64,000 bases of DNA from Bos javanicus (lineage: Eukaryota; Chordata; Mammalia; Artiodactyla; Bovidae). Positions 39,901 through 52,882 of the stretch are shown in pieces; the first letter of the stretch is position 1; the number at the start of each line of letters is the position of its first letter. A model generated the notes under the pieces. That model did not search any database. It was not told where the DNA came from and saw only the letters and a program-made list of their open reading frames with translations. A program made the position numbers and the translations under genes. Location: contig NW_026894328.1 in NCBI RefSeq assembly GCF_032452875.1, positions 1 to 64,000 of the forward strand, in the 5' to 3' direction.

Positions 39901-41510
39901 TGATCACGTGACTGAGCATGCACTGTTCACGTGGCTGATCATACACTGATCGCGTGATGATCATGCACTGATCGCTTGGATATCATGCACTGATCACGTG
40001 GCTGATCATACACTGTTCACGTGTCTGACCATGCACTGATCACGTGGCTGATCATACACTGCTCGCGTAACTGATCATGCACTGATCACGTGGCTATCAT
40101 GCACTGATCGCGTGGCTGAACATGCACTGTTCACGTGGCTGATCACACACCTGTCACGTGACATATCATGCACTGATCGCGTGGCACTCATGCACTGATC
40201 ACGTGGCTGATCATACTCTGCTCACGTAACTCATGCACATCACGTGGCTATCATGCACTGCTCACGTGGCTCGTCATGGAATGATCACGTAGCAACCATA
40301 TACTGGTCACGTGACTGATCATGCAAGATCACGTAAATGATCATGCACTGTTCACGTGACTGATCATGTACTGATCACGTGACTGATCATGCACTGATCA
40401 CGTGGCTATCATGCTCTGCTCACGTGGCTGATCATGCAACGATCGCGTAGCAACCATGTACTGGTCACGTGACTGATCATGCACTGATCACGTAATTGAT
40501 CATGCACTGATCACGTGGCTCATCATGCACTGATCACGTGGCTGATCACACTGTATCACGTGACTGATCATGCACTGATCACGTGGCTCTCATGCACTGA
40601 TCGCGTGGCTGTCATGCACTGATCACGTGGATATCATGCACTGATCACGTGGCTGATCACACACGTATCACGTGACTGATCATGCACTGATCACGTGGCT
40701 ATCATGCACTGATCGCGTGGCTATCATGCACTGATCACGTGGCTGATCATGCAATGATCACGTGGCTACCATGTACTGGTCACGTGACTGATCATGCACT
40801 GATCACGGCTGATCATGCACTGATCACGTGGCTGATCATGCACTGATCACGTGGCTGAACATGCACTGATCACGTGCTGATCATGCACTGATCACGTGAC
40901 TGATCATGCACTGATCCGCGTGACTGATCATGCACTGATCACGTGGCTGATCATGCACTGATCACGTGACTGATCATGCACTGATCACGTGTCTGATCAT
41001 GCACTGATCACGTGGCTATCATGCACTGCTCACGTGGCTGATCATGCATGATCACGCAGCTACCATGTACTGGTCACATGACTGATCATGCACTGATCAC
41101 GTGACTGATCATGCAGTGATCACGTGGCTATCATGAACTACTCACGTGGCTGATCATGCAATGATCATGTAGCTACCATGTACAGGTCACGTGAATGATC
41201 ATACACCCATCAGGTGACTGATCATGCACTGATCACGTGGCTATCATGCACTGATCACGAGACTGATCATGCACTGTTCACGTCTATATCATGCACTGAT
41301 CACATGACTGCCGTGCACTGATCACGTGGATGATCATACACTAATCTTGTGACAGATCATGCACTGATCACGTGGCTGATCATGCACTGATACCGTGACT
41401 GAGCATGGACTGATCACATGACTATCATGTAGTGATCACGTGACTTAATGGCGCTGATCATGTGACTGATCATGCGCTGATCATGTTTGCTATCATACAC
41501 TGATCATGTG
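39901..41510. repeat. Sau segment S22, rich in CGCGTG
   Basis: 1,610 bp. CGCGTG replaces CACGTG at 39951, 40109, 40178, 40602, 40714 and 40917, with CGCGTA at 40064 and 40443 and CGCTTG near 39973. These fall in different landmark monomers, so they are not one copied variant. Confidence 0.91.
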
Positions 41511-41751
41511 CCTCTGGAGGCAATAAACAAAGAGCTGAGTAGGCACGAATCAAACAGTCAGCAGGCAATAATCATGGAACTCAGGTGTGAGGAATCATGC
41601 TGCTCAGCTGGCAATAATCAAGCAGCTGAGCAGGCAGGAATTACGCAGCACAGCTGGCAATTGTCAAGCAGATGACGGGCAGGAATCGTGCAGCTCAGCT
41701 GGCAATTGTCAAGCAGATGAGCAGACAGTAATCACGCAGCTCAGCAGGCCC
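41511..41751 (+). repeat. Pvu island 23, 241 bp
   Basis: GATGACGGGCAGG has an A-to-G change, in the same region where A-to-G changes fill the Sau monomers. Starts the first six-unit super-repeat. Confidence 0.94.
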
Positions 41752-43929
41752 AGATCACGTGACTGAGCATGCACTGTTCACGTGGCTGATCATACACTGA
41801 TCACGTGATGATCATGCACTGATCACTTGGATATCATGCACTGATCACGTGGCTGATCATACACTGTTCACGTGTCTGACCATGCACTGATCACGTGGCT
41901 GATCATACACTGCTCACGTAACTGATCATGCACTGATCGCGTGGCTATCATGCACTGATCACGTGGCTGAACATGCACTGTTCGCGTGGCTGATCACACA
42001 CCTGTCACGTGACATATCATGCACTGATCCGCGTGGCACTCATGCACTGATCACGTGGCTGATCATACACTGCTCACGTAACTCATGCACACATCACGTG
42101 GCTATCATGCACTGCTCCGCGTGGCTGTCATGGAATGATCACGTAGCTACCATATACTGGTAACGTGACTGATCATGCAAAGATCACGTAAATGATCATG
42201 CACTGTTCACGTGACTGATCATGTACTGATCGCGTGACTGATCATGCACTGATCACGTGGCTATCATGCTCTGCTCACGTGGCTGATCATGCACGATCAC
42301 GTAGCAACCATGTACTGGTCACGTGACTGATCATGCACTGATCGCGTAATTGATCATGCACTGATCACGTGGCTCATCATGCACTGATCACGTGGCTGAT
42401 CACACATGTATCACGTGACTGATGCACTGATCACGTGGCTCTCATGCACTGATCACGTGGCTGTCATGCACTGATCACGTGGATATCATGCACTGATCAC
42501 GTGGCTGATCACACGGATCACGTGACTGATCATGCACTGATCGTGGCTATCATGCACTGATCACGTGGCTGATCATGATCACTGATCACGTCACGTGACT
42601 GATCATGCACTGATCACGTGGCTGATCATGCACTGATCACGTGGCTGATCATACTGATCACGTGACTCATGCACTCGATGGCTATCATGCACTGATCACG
42701 TGGCTGTCATGCACTGATCACGTGGCTGATCATACACTGATCTGATCATGCACTGATCACGTGCTGATGTGCTGATCACGTGACTGATCATGCACTGATG
42801 ACTGATCATGCACTGATCACGTGGCTATCATGCACTGATCACGTGGCTGATCATGCACTGATCACGCATGTAACCATGCACTGATCACGTGACTGATCAT
42901 GCACTGATCACGTGACTGATCATGCACTGATCACGTGGCTATCATGCACTGATCACGTGGCTGATCATGCATGATCACGTGACTGATCATGCACTGATCA
43001 CGTGGCTATCATGCACTGATCACGTGGCTGTCATGCACTGATCGTGGATATCATGCACTGATCATGGCTGATCATGCATGATCATGATCATGCTGATCAC
43101 GTGATCATGCACTGATCACGTGGCTGCACTGATCACGTGGCTGATCATGCATGATCCGTGAACTGATCACTGTCACGTGACTGATCATGCTATCATGCAC
43201 TGATCACGTGGCTGATCATGCACTGATCACGTGGCTGATCATACTGATCACGTGACTGATCATGCACTGATCACGTGACTGATCATGCACTGATCGCGTG
43301 GCTGATCATGCACTGATCACGTGGCTGACATACACTGATCACGTGGCTGGTCATGCACTGATCGCGTGGCTGATCATGCACTGATCACGTGACTGATCAT
43401 GCACTGATCACGTGGATCATGCACTGATCATGGCTATCATGCACTGCTCACGTGGCTGATCATGCATGATCACGCAGCTACCATGTACTGGTCACATGAC
43501 TGATCATGCACTGATCACGTGACTGATCATGCAGTGATCACGTGGCTATCATGCACTACTCACGTGGCTGATCATGCAATGATCATGTAGCTACCATGTA
43601 CAGGTCACGTGAATGATCATACACCCATCAGGTGACTGATCATGCACTGATCACGTGGCTATCATGCACTGATCACGAGACTGATCATGCACTGTTCACG
43701 TCTATATCATGCACTGATCACATGACTGCCCATGCACTGATCACGTGGATGATCATACACTAATCTTGTGACAGATCATGCACTGATCACGTGGCTGATC
43801 ATGCACTGATACCGTGACTGAGCATGGACTGATCACATGACTATCATGTAGTGATCACGTGACTTAATGGCGCTGATCATGTGACTGATCATGCGCTGAT
43901 CATGTTTGCTATCATACACTGATCATGTG
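41752..43929. repeat. Sau segment S23, 2,178 bp, CGCGTG-rich then scrambled
   Basis: D1 carries CGCGTG at 41938, 41983, 42030, 42118 and 42231. From about 42.5 to 43.4 kb monomers are cut and rejoined (CACTCGATGGCTATC, GATCATGATCACTGATC, CACTGATCTGATC, GTGCTGATGTGCTGATC). A 14-bp palindrome lies at 43094-43107. D2 is normal. Confidence 0.9.
43094..43107. other. 14-bp perfect palindrome TGATCACGTGATCA
   Basis: Same palindrome, inside the scrambled zone of S23, where the deletion that makes it fits the local damage. Confidence 0.8.
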
Positions 43930-44167
43930 CCTCTGGAGGCAATAAACAAAGAGCTGAGTAGGCACGAATCAAACAGTCAGCAGGCAATAATCATGGAACT
44001 CAGGTGTGAGGAATCATGCTGCTCAGCTGGCAATAATCAAGCAGCTGAGCAGGCAGGAATTACACCTGGCAGCTGGCAATCAAGCAGATGACAGGCAGGA
44101 ATCGTGCAGCTCAGCTGGCAATTGTCAAGCAGATGAGCAGACAGTAATCACGCAGCTCAGCAGGCCC
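43930..44167 (+). repeat. Pvu island 24, 238 bp
   Basis: ATTACACCTGGCAGCTGGCAATCAAGC-type change in the middle pair: CACCTGG replaces CGCAGCACA, and TTG is lost before TCAAGC. This is the most altered middle pair among full-length islands. Confidence 0.93.
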
Positions 44168-46697
44168 AGATCACGTGACTGAGCATGCACTGTTCACGTG
44201 GCTGATCATACACTGATCACGTGATGATCATGCACTGATCACGGATATCATGCACTGATCACGTGGCTGATCATACACTGTTCACGTGTCTGACCATGCA
44301 CTGATCACGTGGCTGATCATACACTGCTCACGTAACTGATCATGCACTGATCACGTGGCTATCATGCACTGATCACGTGGCTGAACATGCACTGTTCACG
44401 TGGCTGATCACACACTGTCACGTGACATATCATGCACTGATCACGTGGCACTCATGCACTGATCACGTGGCTGATCATACTCTGCTCACGTAACTCATGC
44501 ACACATCACGTGGCTATCATGCACTGCTCACGTGGCTCGTCATGGAACGATCACGTAGCAACCATATACTGGTAACGTGACTGATCATGCAAAGATCACG
44601 TAAATGATCATGCACTGTTCGCGTGACTGATCATGTACTGATCACGTGACTGATCATGCACTGATCACGTGGCTATCATGCTCTGCTCACGTGGCTGATC
44701 ATGCAGCGATCACGTAGCAACCATGTACTGGTCACGTGACTGATCATGCACTGATCACGTAATTGATCATGCACTGATCACGTGGCTCATCATGCACTGA
44801 TCACGTGGCTGATCACCATGTATCACGTGACTGATCATGCACTGATCACGTGGCTCTCATGCACTGATCACGTGGCTGATCATGCACTGATCACGTGGAT
44901 ATCATGCACTGATCACGTGGCTGATCATGCACTGATCACGTGCTATCATGCACTGATCACGTGACTGATCATGCACTGATCACGTGGCTGATCATGCACT
45001 GATCACGTGGCTGATCATGCACTGATCACGTAGCTGATCATGTACTGATCACGTGACTGATCATGCACTGATCACGTGGCTGATCATGCACTGATCACGT
45101 GGCTATCATGCACTGATCACGTGGCTGATCATGCACTGATCACGTGGCTGATCATGCACTGATCACGTGACTGATCATGCACTGATCACGTGGCTGATCA
45201 TGCACTGATCACGTGGCTGATCATGCACTGATCGTGGCTGATCATGCACTGATCACGTGACTGATCATGCACTGATCACGTGACTGATCATGCACTGATC
45301 ACGTGGCTATCATGCACTGATCTGTGCTGATCATGCACTGATCACGTGGCTGATCATGCACTGATCACGTGGCTGATCATGCACTGATCACGTGACTGAT
45401 CATGACTGATCACGTGGCTGATCATGCACTGATCACGTGGCTGATCATGCACTGCTCACGCTGATCATGCACTGATCACGTGGCTATCATGTACTGGTCA
45501 CGTGGCTGATCATGCACTGATCACGTGGCTGATCATACTGATCACGTGGCTGATCATGCACTGATCACGTGACTGATCATGCACTGATCACGTGGCTATC
45601 ATGCACTGATCACGTGGCTGACACTGATCACGTGCTGATCATGCACTGATCACGTGGCTGATCATGCACTGATCACGTGACTGATCATGCACTGATCACG
45701 TGGCTGATCATGCACTGATCACGTGACTGATCATGCACTGATCACGTGGCTGATCATGCACTGATCACGTGGCTGATCATGCACTGATCACGTGGCTGAT
45801 CATGCACTGATCACGTGCACTCATGCACTGATCACAGGCTGATCATGCACTGATCCGCATTGACTGATCATGCACTGATCACGTGGCTATCATGCACTGA
45901 TCACGTGGCTGATCATGCAATGATCATGTAGCTACCATGTACTGATCACGTGACTGATCATGCACTGATCACGTGACTGATCATGCACTGATCACGTGGC
46001 TATCATGCACTGATCACGTGACTGATCATGCACTGATCACGTCTATATCATGCACTGATCACGTGACTGATCATGCACTGATCACGTGGCTGATCATACA
46101 CTGATCACGTGACTGATCATGCACTGATCACGTGGCTGATCATGCACTGATCACGTGACTGATCATGCACTGATCTGCGTGTTGATCATGCACTGATCGT
46201 GGCTATCATGCACTGCTCACGTGGCTGATCATGCCATGATCACGCAGCTACCATGTACTGGTCACATGACTGATCATGCACTGATCACGTGACTGATCAT
46301 GGTGATCACGTGGCTATCATGAACTACTCACGTGGCTGATCATGCAATGATCATGTAGCTACCATGTACAGGTCACGTGAATGATCATACACCCATCAGG
46401 TGACTGATCATGCACTGATCACGTGGCTATCATGCACTGATCACGAGACTGATCATGCACTGTTCACGTCTATATCATGCACTGATCACATGACTGCCCG
46501 TGCACTGATCACGTGGATGATCATACACTAATCTTGTGACAGATCATGCACTGATCACGTGGCTGATCATGCACTGATACCGTGACTGAGCATGGACTGA
46601 TCACATGACTATCATGTAGTGATCACGTGACTTAATGGCGCTGATCATGTGACTGATCATGCGCTGATCATGTTTGCTATCATACACTGATCATGTG
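44168..46697. repeat. Sau segment S24, 2,530 bp, expanded with ghost D2
   Basis: D1 is normal to about 44.86 kb. Near-consensus sequence then runs about 44.87-45.90 kb with scattered short deletions, followed by an island-free D2-like stretch, more consensus, and the true D2 from about 46,233. A frame open for 60 codons at 44782-44964 is repeat translation. S30 is its counterpart. Confidence 0.91.
45918..46190 (+). repeat. Ghost D2 without island (in S24)
   Basis: Reads as D2 in monomer order and spacing: GCAATGATCATGTAGCTACC, then a TGGCTATC monomer, then GTCTATATC, then GGCTGATCATACAC. The words unique to D2 (TACAGGTCACGTGAATG, CCCATCAGG, GACTGCCC) are replaced by consensus ones. No island follows. 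Confidence 0.75.
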
Positions 46698-46936
46698 CCT
46701 CTGGAGGCAATAAACAAAGAGCTGAGTAGGCACGAATCAAACAGTCAGCAGGCAATAATCATGGAACTCAGGTGTGAGGAATCATGCTGCTCAGCTGGCA
46801 ATAATCAAGCAGCTGAGCAGGCAGGAATTACGCAGCACAGCTGGCAATTGTCAAGCAGATGACAGGCAGGAATCGTGCAGCTCAGCTGGCAATTGTCAAG
46901 CAGATGAGCAGACAGTAATCACGCAGCTCAGCAGGC
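46698..46936 (+). repeat. Pvu island 25, altered right edge
   Basis: Body canonical. The right edge reads GCAGGCTGATCTGACTGAGC, so CCCA and the first CACG are missing. Length is about 239 bp. Confidence 0.92.
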
Positions 46937-48628
46937 TGATCTGACTGAGCATGCACTGTTCACGTGGCTGATCATACACTGATCACGTGATGATCATGCA
47001 CTGATCACTTGGATATCATGCACTGATCACGTGGCTGATCATACACTGTTCACGTGTCTGACCATGCACTGATCACGTGGCTGATCATACACTGCTCATA
47101 ACTGATCATGCACTGATCACGTGGCTATCATGCACTGATCACGTGGCTGAACATGCACTGTTCACGTGGCTGATCACACACCTGTCACGTGACCATGCAC
47201 TGATCACGTGGCACTCATGCACTGATCACGTGGCTGATCATACTCTGCTCACGTAACTCATGCACACATCACGTGGCTATCATGCACTGCTCACGTGGCT
47301 CGTCATGGAATGATCACGTAGCAACCATATACTGGTAACGTGACTGATCATGCAAAGATCACGTAAATGATCATGCACTGTTCACGTGACTGATCATGTA
47401 CTGATCACGTGACTGATCATGCACTGACCACGTGGCTATCATGCTCTGCTCACGTGGCTGATCATGCAACGATCACGTAGCAACCATGTACTGGTCACGT
47501 GACTGATCATGCACTGATCACGTAATTGATCCTGCACTGATCACGTGGCTCATCATGCACTGATCACGTGGCTGATCACACATGTATCACGTGACTGATC
47601 ATGCACTGATCCCGTGGCTCTCATGCACTGATCACGTGGCTGTCATGCACTGATCACGTGGATATCATGCACTGATCATGTGGCTGATCACACACGTATC
47701 ACATGACTGATCATGCACTGATCACGTGGCTATCATGCACTGATCACGTGGCTATCATGCACTGATCACGTGGCTGATCAGGCAATGATCACGTAGCTAC
47801 CATGTACTGGTCACGTGACTGATCATGCACTGATCACGTAATTGATCATGCACTGATCATGTGGCTGATCATGCACTGATCACGTGGCTGATCATACACT
47901 GATCACGTAACTGATCATGCACTGATCCGTGACTGATCATGCACTGATCACGTGGCTATCATGCACTGATCACTTGGCTGACATACACTGATCACGTGCC
48001 TGGTCATGCACTGATCCGTGGCTGATCATGCACTGATCACGTGACTGATCATGCACTGATCACGTGGCTGATCATGCACTGATCACGTGACTGATCATGC
48101 ACTGATCAGTGTCTGATCATGCACTGATCACGTGGCTATCATGCACTGCTCACGTGGCTGATCATGCCATGATCACGCAGCTACCATGTACTGGTCACAT
48201 GACTGATCATGCACTGATCGTGACTGATCATGCAGTGATCACGTGGCTATCATGAACTACTCACGTGGCTGATCATGCAATGATCATGTAGCTACCATGT
48301 ACAGGTCACGTGAATGATCATACACCCATCAGGTGACTGATCATGCACTGATCACGTGGCTATCATGCAGATCACGAGACTGATCATGCACTGTTCACGT
48401 CTATATCATGCACTGATCACATGACTGCCCGTGCACTGATCACGTGGATGATCATACACTAATCTTGTGACAGATCATGCACTGATCACGTGGCTGATCA
48501 TGCACTGATACCGTGACTGAGCATGGACTGATCACATGACTATCATGTAGTGATCACGTGACTTAATGGCGCTGATCATGTGACTGATCATGCGCTGATC
48601 ATGTTTGCTATCATACACTGATCATGTG
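46937..48628. repeat. Sau segment S25, near-canonical with CG losses
   Basis: 1,692 bp, third unit of the six-unit super-repeat. Several E-boxes have lost bases (CTGATCCGTGACTG near 47,926 and GATCCGTGGC near 48,013). One reads GATCCCGTGG near 47,609. Confidence 0.92.
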
Positions 48629-48865
48629 CCTCTGGAGGCAATAAACAAAGAGCTGAGTAGGCACGAATCAAACAGTCAGCAGGCAATAATCATGGAACTC
48701 AGGTGTGAGGAATCATGCTGCAGCTGGCAATAATCAAGCAGCTGAGCAGGCAGAATACATGGCACAGCTGGCAATTGTCAAGCAGATGACAGGCAGGAAT
48801 CGTGCAGCTCAGCTGGCAATTGTCAAGCAGATGAGCAGACAGTAATCACGCAGCTCAGCAGGCCC
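48629..48865 (+). repeat. Pvu island 26, 237 bp
   Basis: CATGCTGCAGCTGG lacks CT, which gives a PstI-like CTGCAG word, and GCAGAATACATGGCACAGC replaces the usual start of the middle pair. Confidence 0.93.
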
Positions 48866-49740
48866 AGATCACGTGACTGAGCATGCACTGTTCACGTGGC
48901 TGATCATACACTGATCACGTGATGATCATGCACTGATCACTTGGATATCATGCACTGATCACGTGGCTGATCATACACTGTTCACGTGTCTGACCATGCA
49001 CTGATCACGTGGCTGATCATACACTGCTCATAACTGATCATGCACTGATCACGTGGCTATCATGCACTGATCACGTGGCTGAACATGCACTGTTCGCGTG
49101 GCTGATCACACACCTGTCATGGTATATCATGCACTGATCACGTGGCACTCATGCACTGATCACGTGGCTGATCATACTCTGATCACGTAACTCATGCACA
49201 CATCACGTGGCTATCATGCACTGATCACGTGGCTGTCATGGATGATCACGTAGCAACCATATACTGGTCACGTGACTGATCATGCAAAATCACGTAAATG
49301 ATCATGCACTGTTCACGTGACTGATCATGCACTGATCATGACTGATCATGCACTGATGTGGCTATCATGCACTACTCATGGCTGATCATGCAATGATCTG
49401 TAGCTACCATGTACAGGTCACGTGACTGATCATACACCCATCAGGTGACTGATCATGCACTGATCACGTGGCTATCATGCACTGATCACGTGACTGATCA
49501 TGCACTGTTCACGTCTATATCATGCACTGATCACATGACTGCCCGTGCACTGATCATGGATGATCATACACTAATCTTGTGACAGATCATGCACTGATCA
49601 CGTGGCTGATCATGCACTGATACCGTGACTGAGCATGGACTGATCACATGACTATCATGTAGTGATCACGTGACTTAATGGCGCTGATCATGTGACTGAT
49701 CATGCACTGATCATGTTTGCTATCATACACTGATCATGTG
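48866..49740. repeat. Sau segment S26, 875 bp, H tract deleted
   Basis: D1 is kept to about 49,330 (GTAAATGATC landmark), then joins directly to the D2 entry (CACTACTCATGG). The end of D1 and all of H are gone. The breakpoints differ from those of S3, S27 and S33. The D2 reads CACGTGACTG. Confidence 0.9.
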
Positions 49741-49935
49741 CCTCTGGAGGCAATAAACAAGAGCTGAGTAGGCACGAATCAAACAGTCAGCAGGCAATAA
49801 TCATGGAACACAGGTGTGAGGAATCATGCTGCTCAGCTGGCAATAATCAAGCAGCTGAGCAGGCAGGAATGGGTACAGCTCAGCTGGCAATTATCAAGCA
49901 GATGAGCAGACAGTAATCCGCAGCTCAGCAGGCCC
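49741..49935 (+). repeat. Pvu island 27, short form
   Basis: 195 bp. AACACAGG for AACTCAGG is shared only with island 33. GGAATGGGTACAGC resembles island 28's GGAATGGTACGC. One A is lost in AAACAAGAGC. The middle 45-bp pair is missing. Confidence 0.92.
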
Positions 49936-50834
49936 AGATCACGTGACTGAGCATGCACTGTTCACGTGGCTGATCGCCACTGATCACGTGGCTGATCATG
50001 CACTGATCACGTGGCTATCATGCACTGATCACGTGGCTGATCATGCACTGATCACGTGCTGCCATGCTGATCACGTGACTGATCATGCACTGATCACGTA
50101 ATTGATCATGCACTGATCACGTGGCTGATCATGCACTGATCACGTGGCTGATCATGCACTGATCACGTGACTGATCATGCACTGATCACGTGACTGATCA
50201 TGCACTGATCACGTGGCTATCATGCACTGATCACGTGGCTGACATACACTGATCACGTGAATCATGCTGATCACGTGGCTGATCATGCACTGATCACGTG
50301 ACTGATCATGCTGATCACGTGTCTGATCATGCACTGATCACGTGGCTATCATGCACTGCTCACGTGGCTGATCATGCACTGATCACGCGCCTACCATGTA
50401 CTGGTCACATGACTGATCATGCACTGATCACGTGCTGATCATGCAGTGATCACGTGGCTATCATGACTACTCACGTGGCTGATCATGCAATGATCATGTA
50501 GCTACCATGTACAGGTCACGTGAATGATCATGCCCATCAGGTGACTGATCATGCACTGATCACGTGGCTATCATGCACTGATCACGAGACTGATCATGCA
50601 CTGTTCACGTCTATATCATGCACTGATCACATGACTGCCCGTGCACTGATCACGTGGATGATCATACACTAATCTTGTGACAGATCATGCACTGATCACG
50701 TGCTGATCATGCACTGATACCGTGACTGAGCATGGACTGATCACATGACTATCATGTAGTCACGTGACTTAATGGCGCTGATCATGTGACTGATCATGCG
50801 CTGATCATGTTTGCTATCATACACTGATCATGTG
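49936..50834. repeat. Sau segment S27, 899 bp, D1 deleted
   Basis: Same D1 deletion as S3 and S33: after CACTGTTCACGTGGCTGATC it enters H (TGCTGCCATG, then GTAATTGATC). D2 is present, with minor losses. Confidence 0.9.
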
Positions 50835-51029
50835 CCTCTGGAGGCAATAAACAAAGACTGAGTAGGCACTGAATCAAACAGTCAGCAGGCAATAATCATG
50901 GAACTCAGGTGTGAGGAATCATGCTGCTCAGCTGGCAATAATCAAGCAGCTGAGCAGGCAGGAATGGTACGCTCAGCTGGCAATTGTCAAGCAGATGAGC
51001 AGACAGTAATCACGCAGCTCAGCAGGCCC
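50835..51029 (+). repeat. Pvu island 28, short form
   Basis: 195 bp. AAAGACTGAGTAGG lacks GC, CACTGAATC replaces CACGAATC, and GGAATGGTACGCTC marks the junction where the middle pair is missing. Confidence 0.92.
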
Positions 51030-52641
51030 AGATCACGTGACTGAGCATGCACTGTTCACGTGGCTGATCATACACTGATCGTGATGATCGCATACTGATC
51101 ACGTGGATATCATGCACTGATCACGTGGCTGATCATACACTATTCACGTGTCTGACCATGCACTGATCACGTGGCTGATCATACACTGCTCACGTAACTG
51201 ATCATGCTGATCACGTGGCTATCATGCACTGATCGTGGCTGATCATGCACTGATCACGTGGCTGATCATGCACTGATCACGTGGCTGATCACACTGTCAT
51301 GACATATCATGCACTGATCACGTGGCACTCATGCACTGATCACGTGGCTGATCATACTCTGCTCACGTAACTCATGCACACATCACGTGGCTATCATGCA
51401 CTGCTCACGTGGCTGTCATGGAATGATCATGTAGCAACCATATACTGTGCACATGACTGATCATGCAAAGAGACGTAAATGATCATGCACTGTTCACGTG
51501 ACTGATCATGCACTGATCACGTGACATCATGCACTGACCACGTGGATATCATGCTCTGCTCACGTGGCTGATCATGCACGATCCGCATGTAACCATGTAC
51601 TGGTCACGTGACTGATCATGCACTGATCACGTTGATCCTGCACTGATCACGTGGCTCATCATGCACTGATCACGTGGCTGATCACACATGTATCACGTGA
51701 CTGATCATGCACTGATCACGTGGCTCTCATGCACTGATCACGTGGCTGTCATGCACTGATCACGTGGATATCATGCACTGATCATGTGGCTGATCACACA
51801 CGTGTCACATGACTGATCATGCACTGATCACGTGGCTATCATGCACTGATCATGGCTATCATGCACTGATCACGTGGCTGATCATGCACTGATCACGTAG
51901 CTACCATGTACTGGTCACGTGACTGATCATGCACTGATCGCGTAATTGATCATGCACTGATCGTGGCTGATCATGCACTGATCATGGCTGATCATACACT
52001 GATCACGTGACTGATCATGCACTGATCACGTGGCTGATCATGCACTGATCACGTGACTGATCATGCACTGATCACGTGGCTGATCATGCACTGATCACGT
52101 GACTGATCATGCACTGATCACGTGACTGATCATGCACTGATCACGTGGCTATCATGCACTGCTCACGTGGCTGATCATGCCATGATCACGCAGCTACCAT
52201 GTACTGGTCACATGACTGATCATGCACTGATCACGTGACTGATCATGCAGTGATCACGTGGCTATCATGAACTACTCACGTGGCTGATCATGCAATGATC
52301 ATGTAGCTACCATGTACAGGTCACGTGAATGATCATACACCATCAGGTGACTGATCATGCACTGATCACGTGGCTATCATGCACTGATCACGAGACTGAT
52401 CATGCACTGTTCACGTCTATATCATGCACTGATCACGCTGCCCATGCACTGATCACGTGGATGATCATACACTAATCTTGTGACAGATCATGCACTGATC
52501 ACGTGGCTGATCATGCACTGATACCGTGACTGAGCATGGACTGATCACATGACTATCATGTAGTGATCACGTGACTTAATGGCGCTGATCATGTGACTGA
52601 TCATGCGCTGATCATGTTTGCTATCATACACTGATCATGTG
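51030..52641. repeat. Sau segment S28, many small deletions
   Basis: 1,612 bp. Monomers are frequently nicked (TGATGATCGCATACTG, CTGATCGTGGC, CACGTTGATCC, TGTGCACATGAC, AAGAGACGTAAATG). The unit order D1-H-D2 is nevertheless intact. Confidence 0.9.
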
Positions 52642-52882
52642 CCTCTGGAGGCAATAAACAAAGAGCTGAGTAGGCACGAATCAAACAGTCAGCAGGCAAT
52701 AATCATGGAACTCAGGTGTGAGGAATCATGCTGCTCAGCTGGCAATAATCAAGCAGCTGAGCAGGCAGGAATTACGCAGCACAGCTGGCAATTGTCAAGC
52801 AGATGACAGGCAGGAATCGTGCAGCTCAGCTGGCAATTGTCAAGCAGATGAGCAGACAGTAATCACGCAGCTCAGCAGGCCC
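52642..52882 (+). repeat. Pvu island 29, canonical 241 bp
   Basis: Starts the second six-unit super-repeat, 11,131 bp after island 23. Canonical despite lying beside the heavily nicked segment S28. Confidence 0.94.

Larger units (their letters stand above)
37084..44625. other. Cluster of CGCGTG E-box variants
   Basis: By eye, 17 CGCGTG words start between 37084 and 44620, with three CGCGTA and one CGCTTG. I found about ten CGCGTG in the rest of the window. The change is always the A of CACGTG to G. A few have an added C (GATCCGCGTG). Confidence 0.75.
41511..52641 (+). repeat. Six-unit super-repeat, copy 1 (11,131 bp)
   Basis: Spacings are 2419, 2768, 1931, 1112, 1094, 1807. It has the ghost D2 in the second unit and a D1-deleted fifth unit followed by a short island. 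Confidence 0.75.

Noticed and set aside
37084..44625. Reading the CGCGTG cluster as a separate satellite subfamily
   Set aside because: The surrounding landmark words are those of ordinary units; only single E-box letters differ and neighbouring segment S21 lacks the change.
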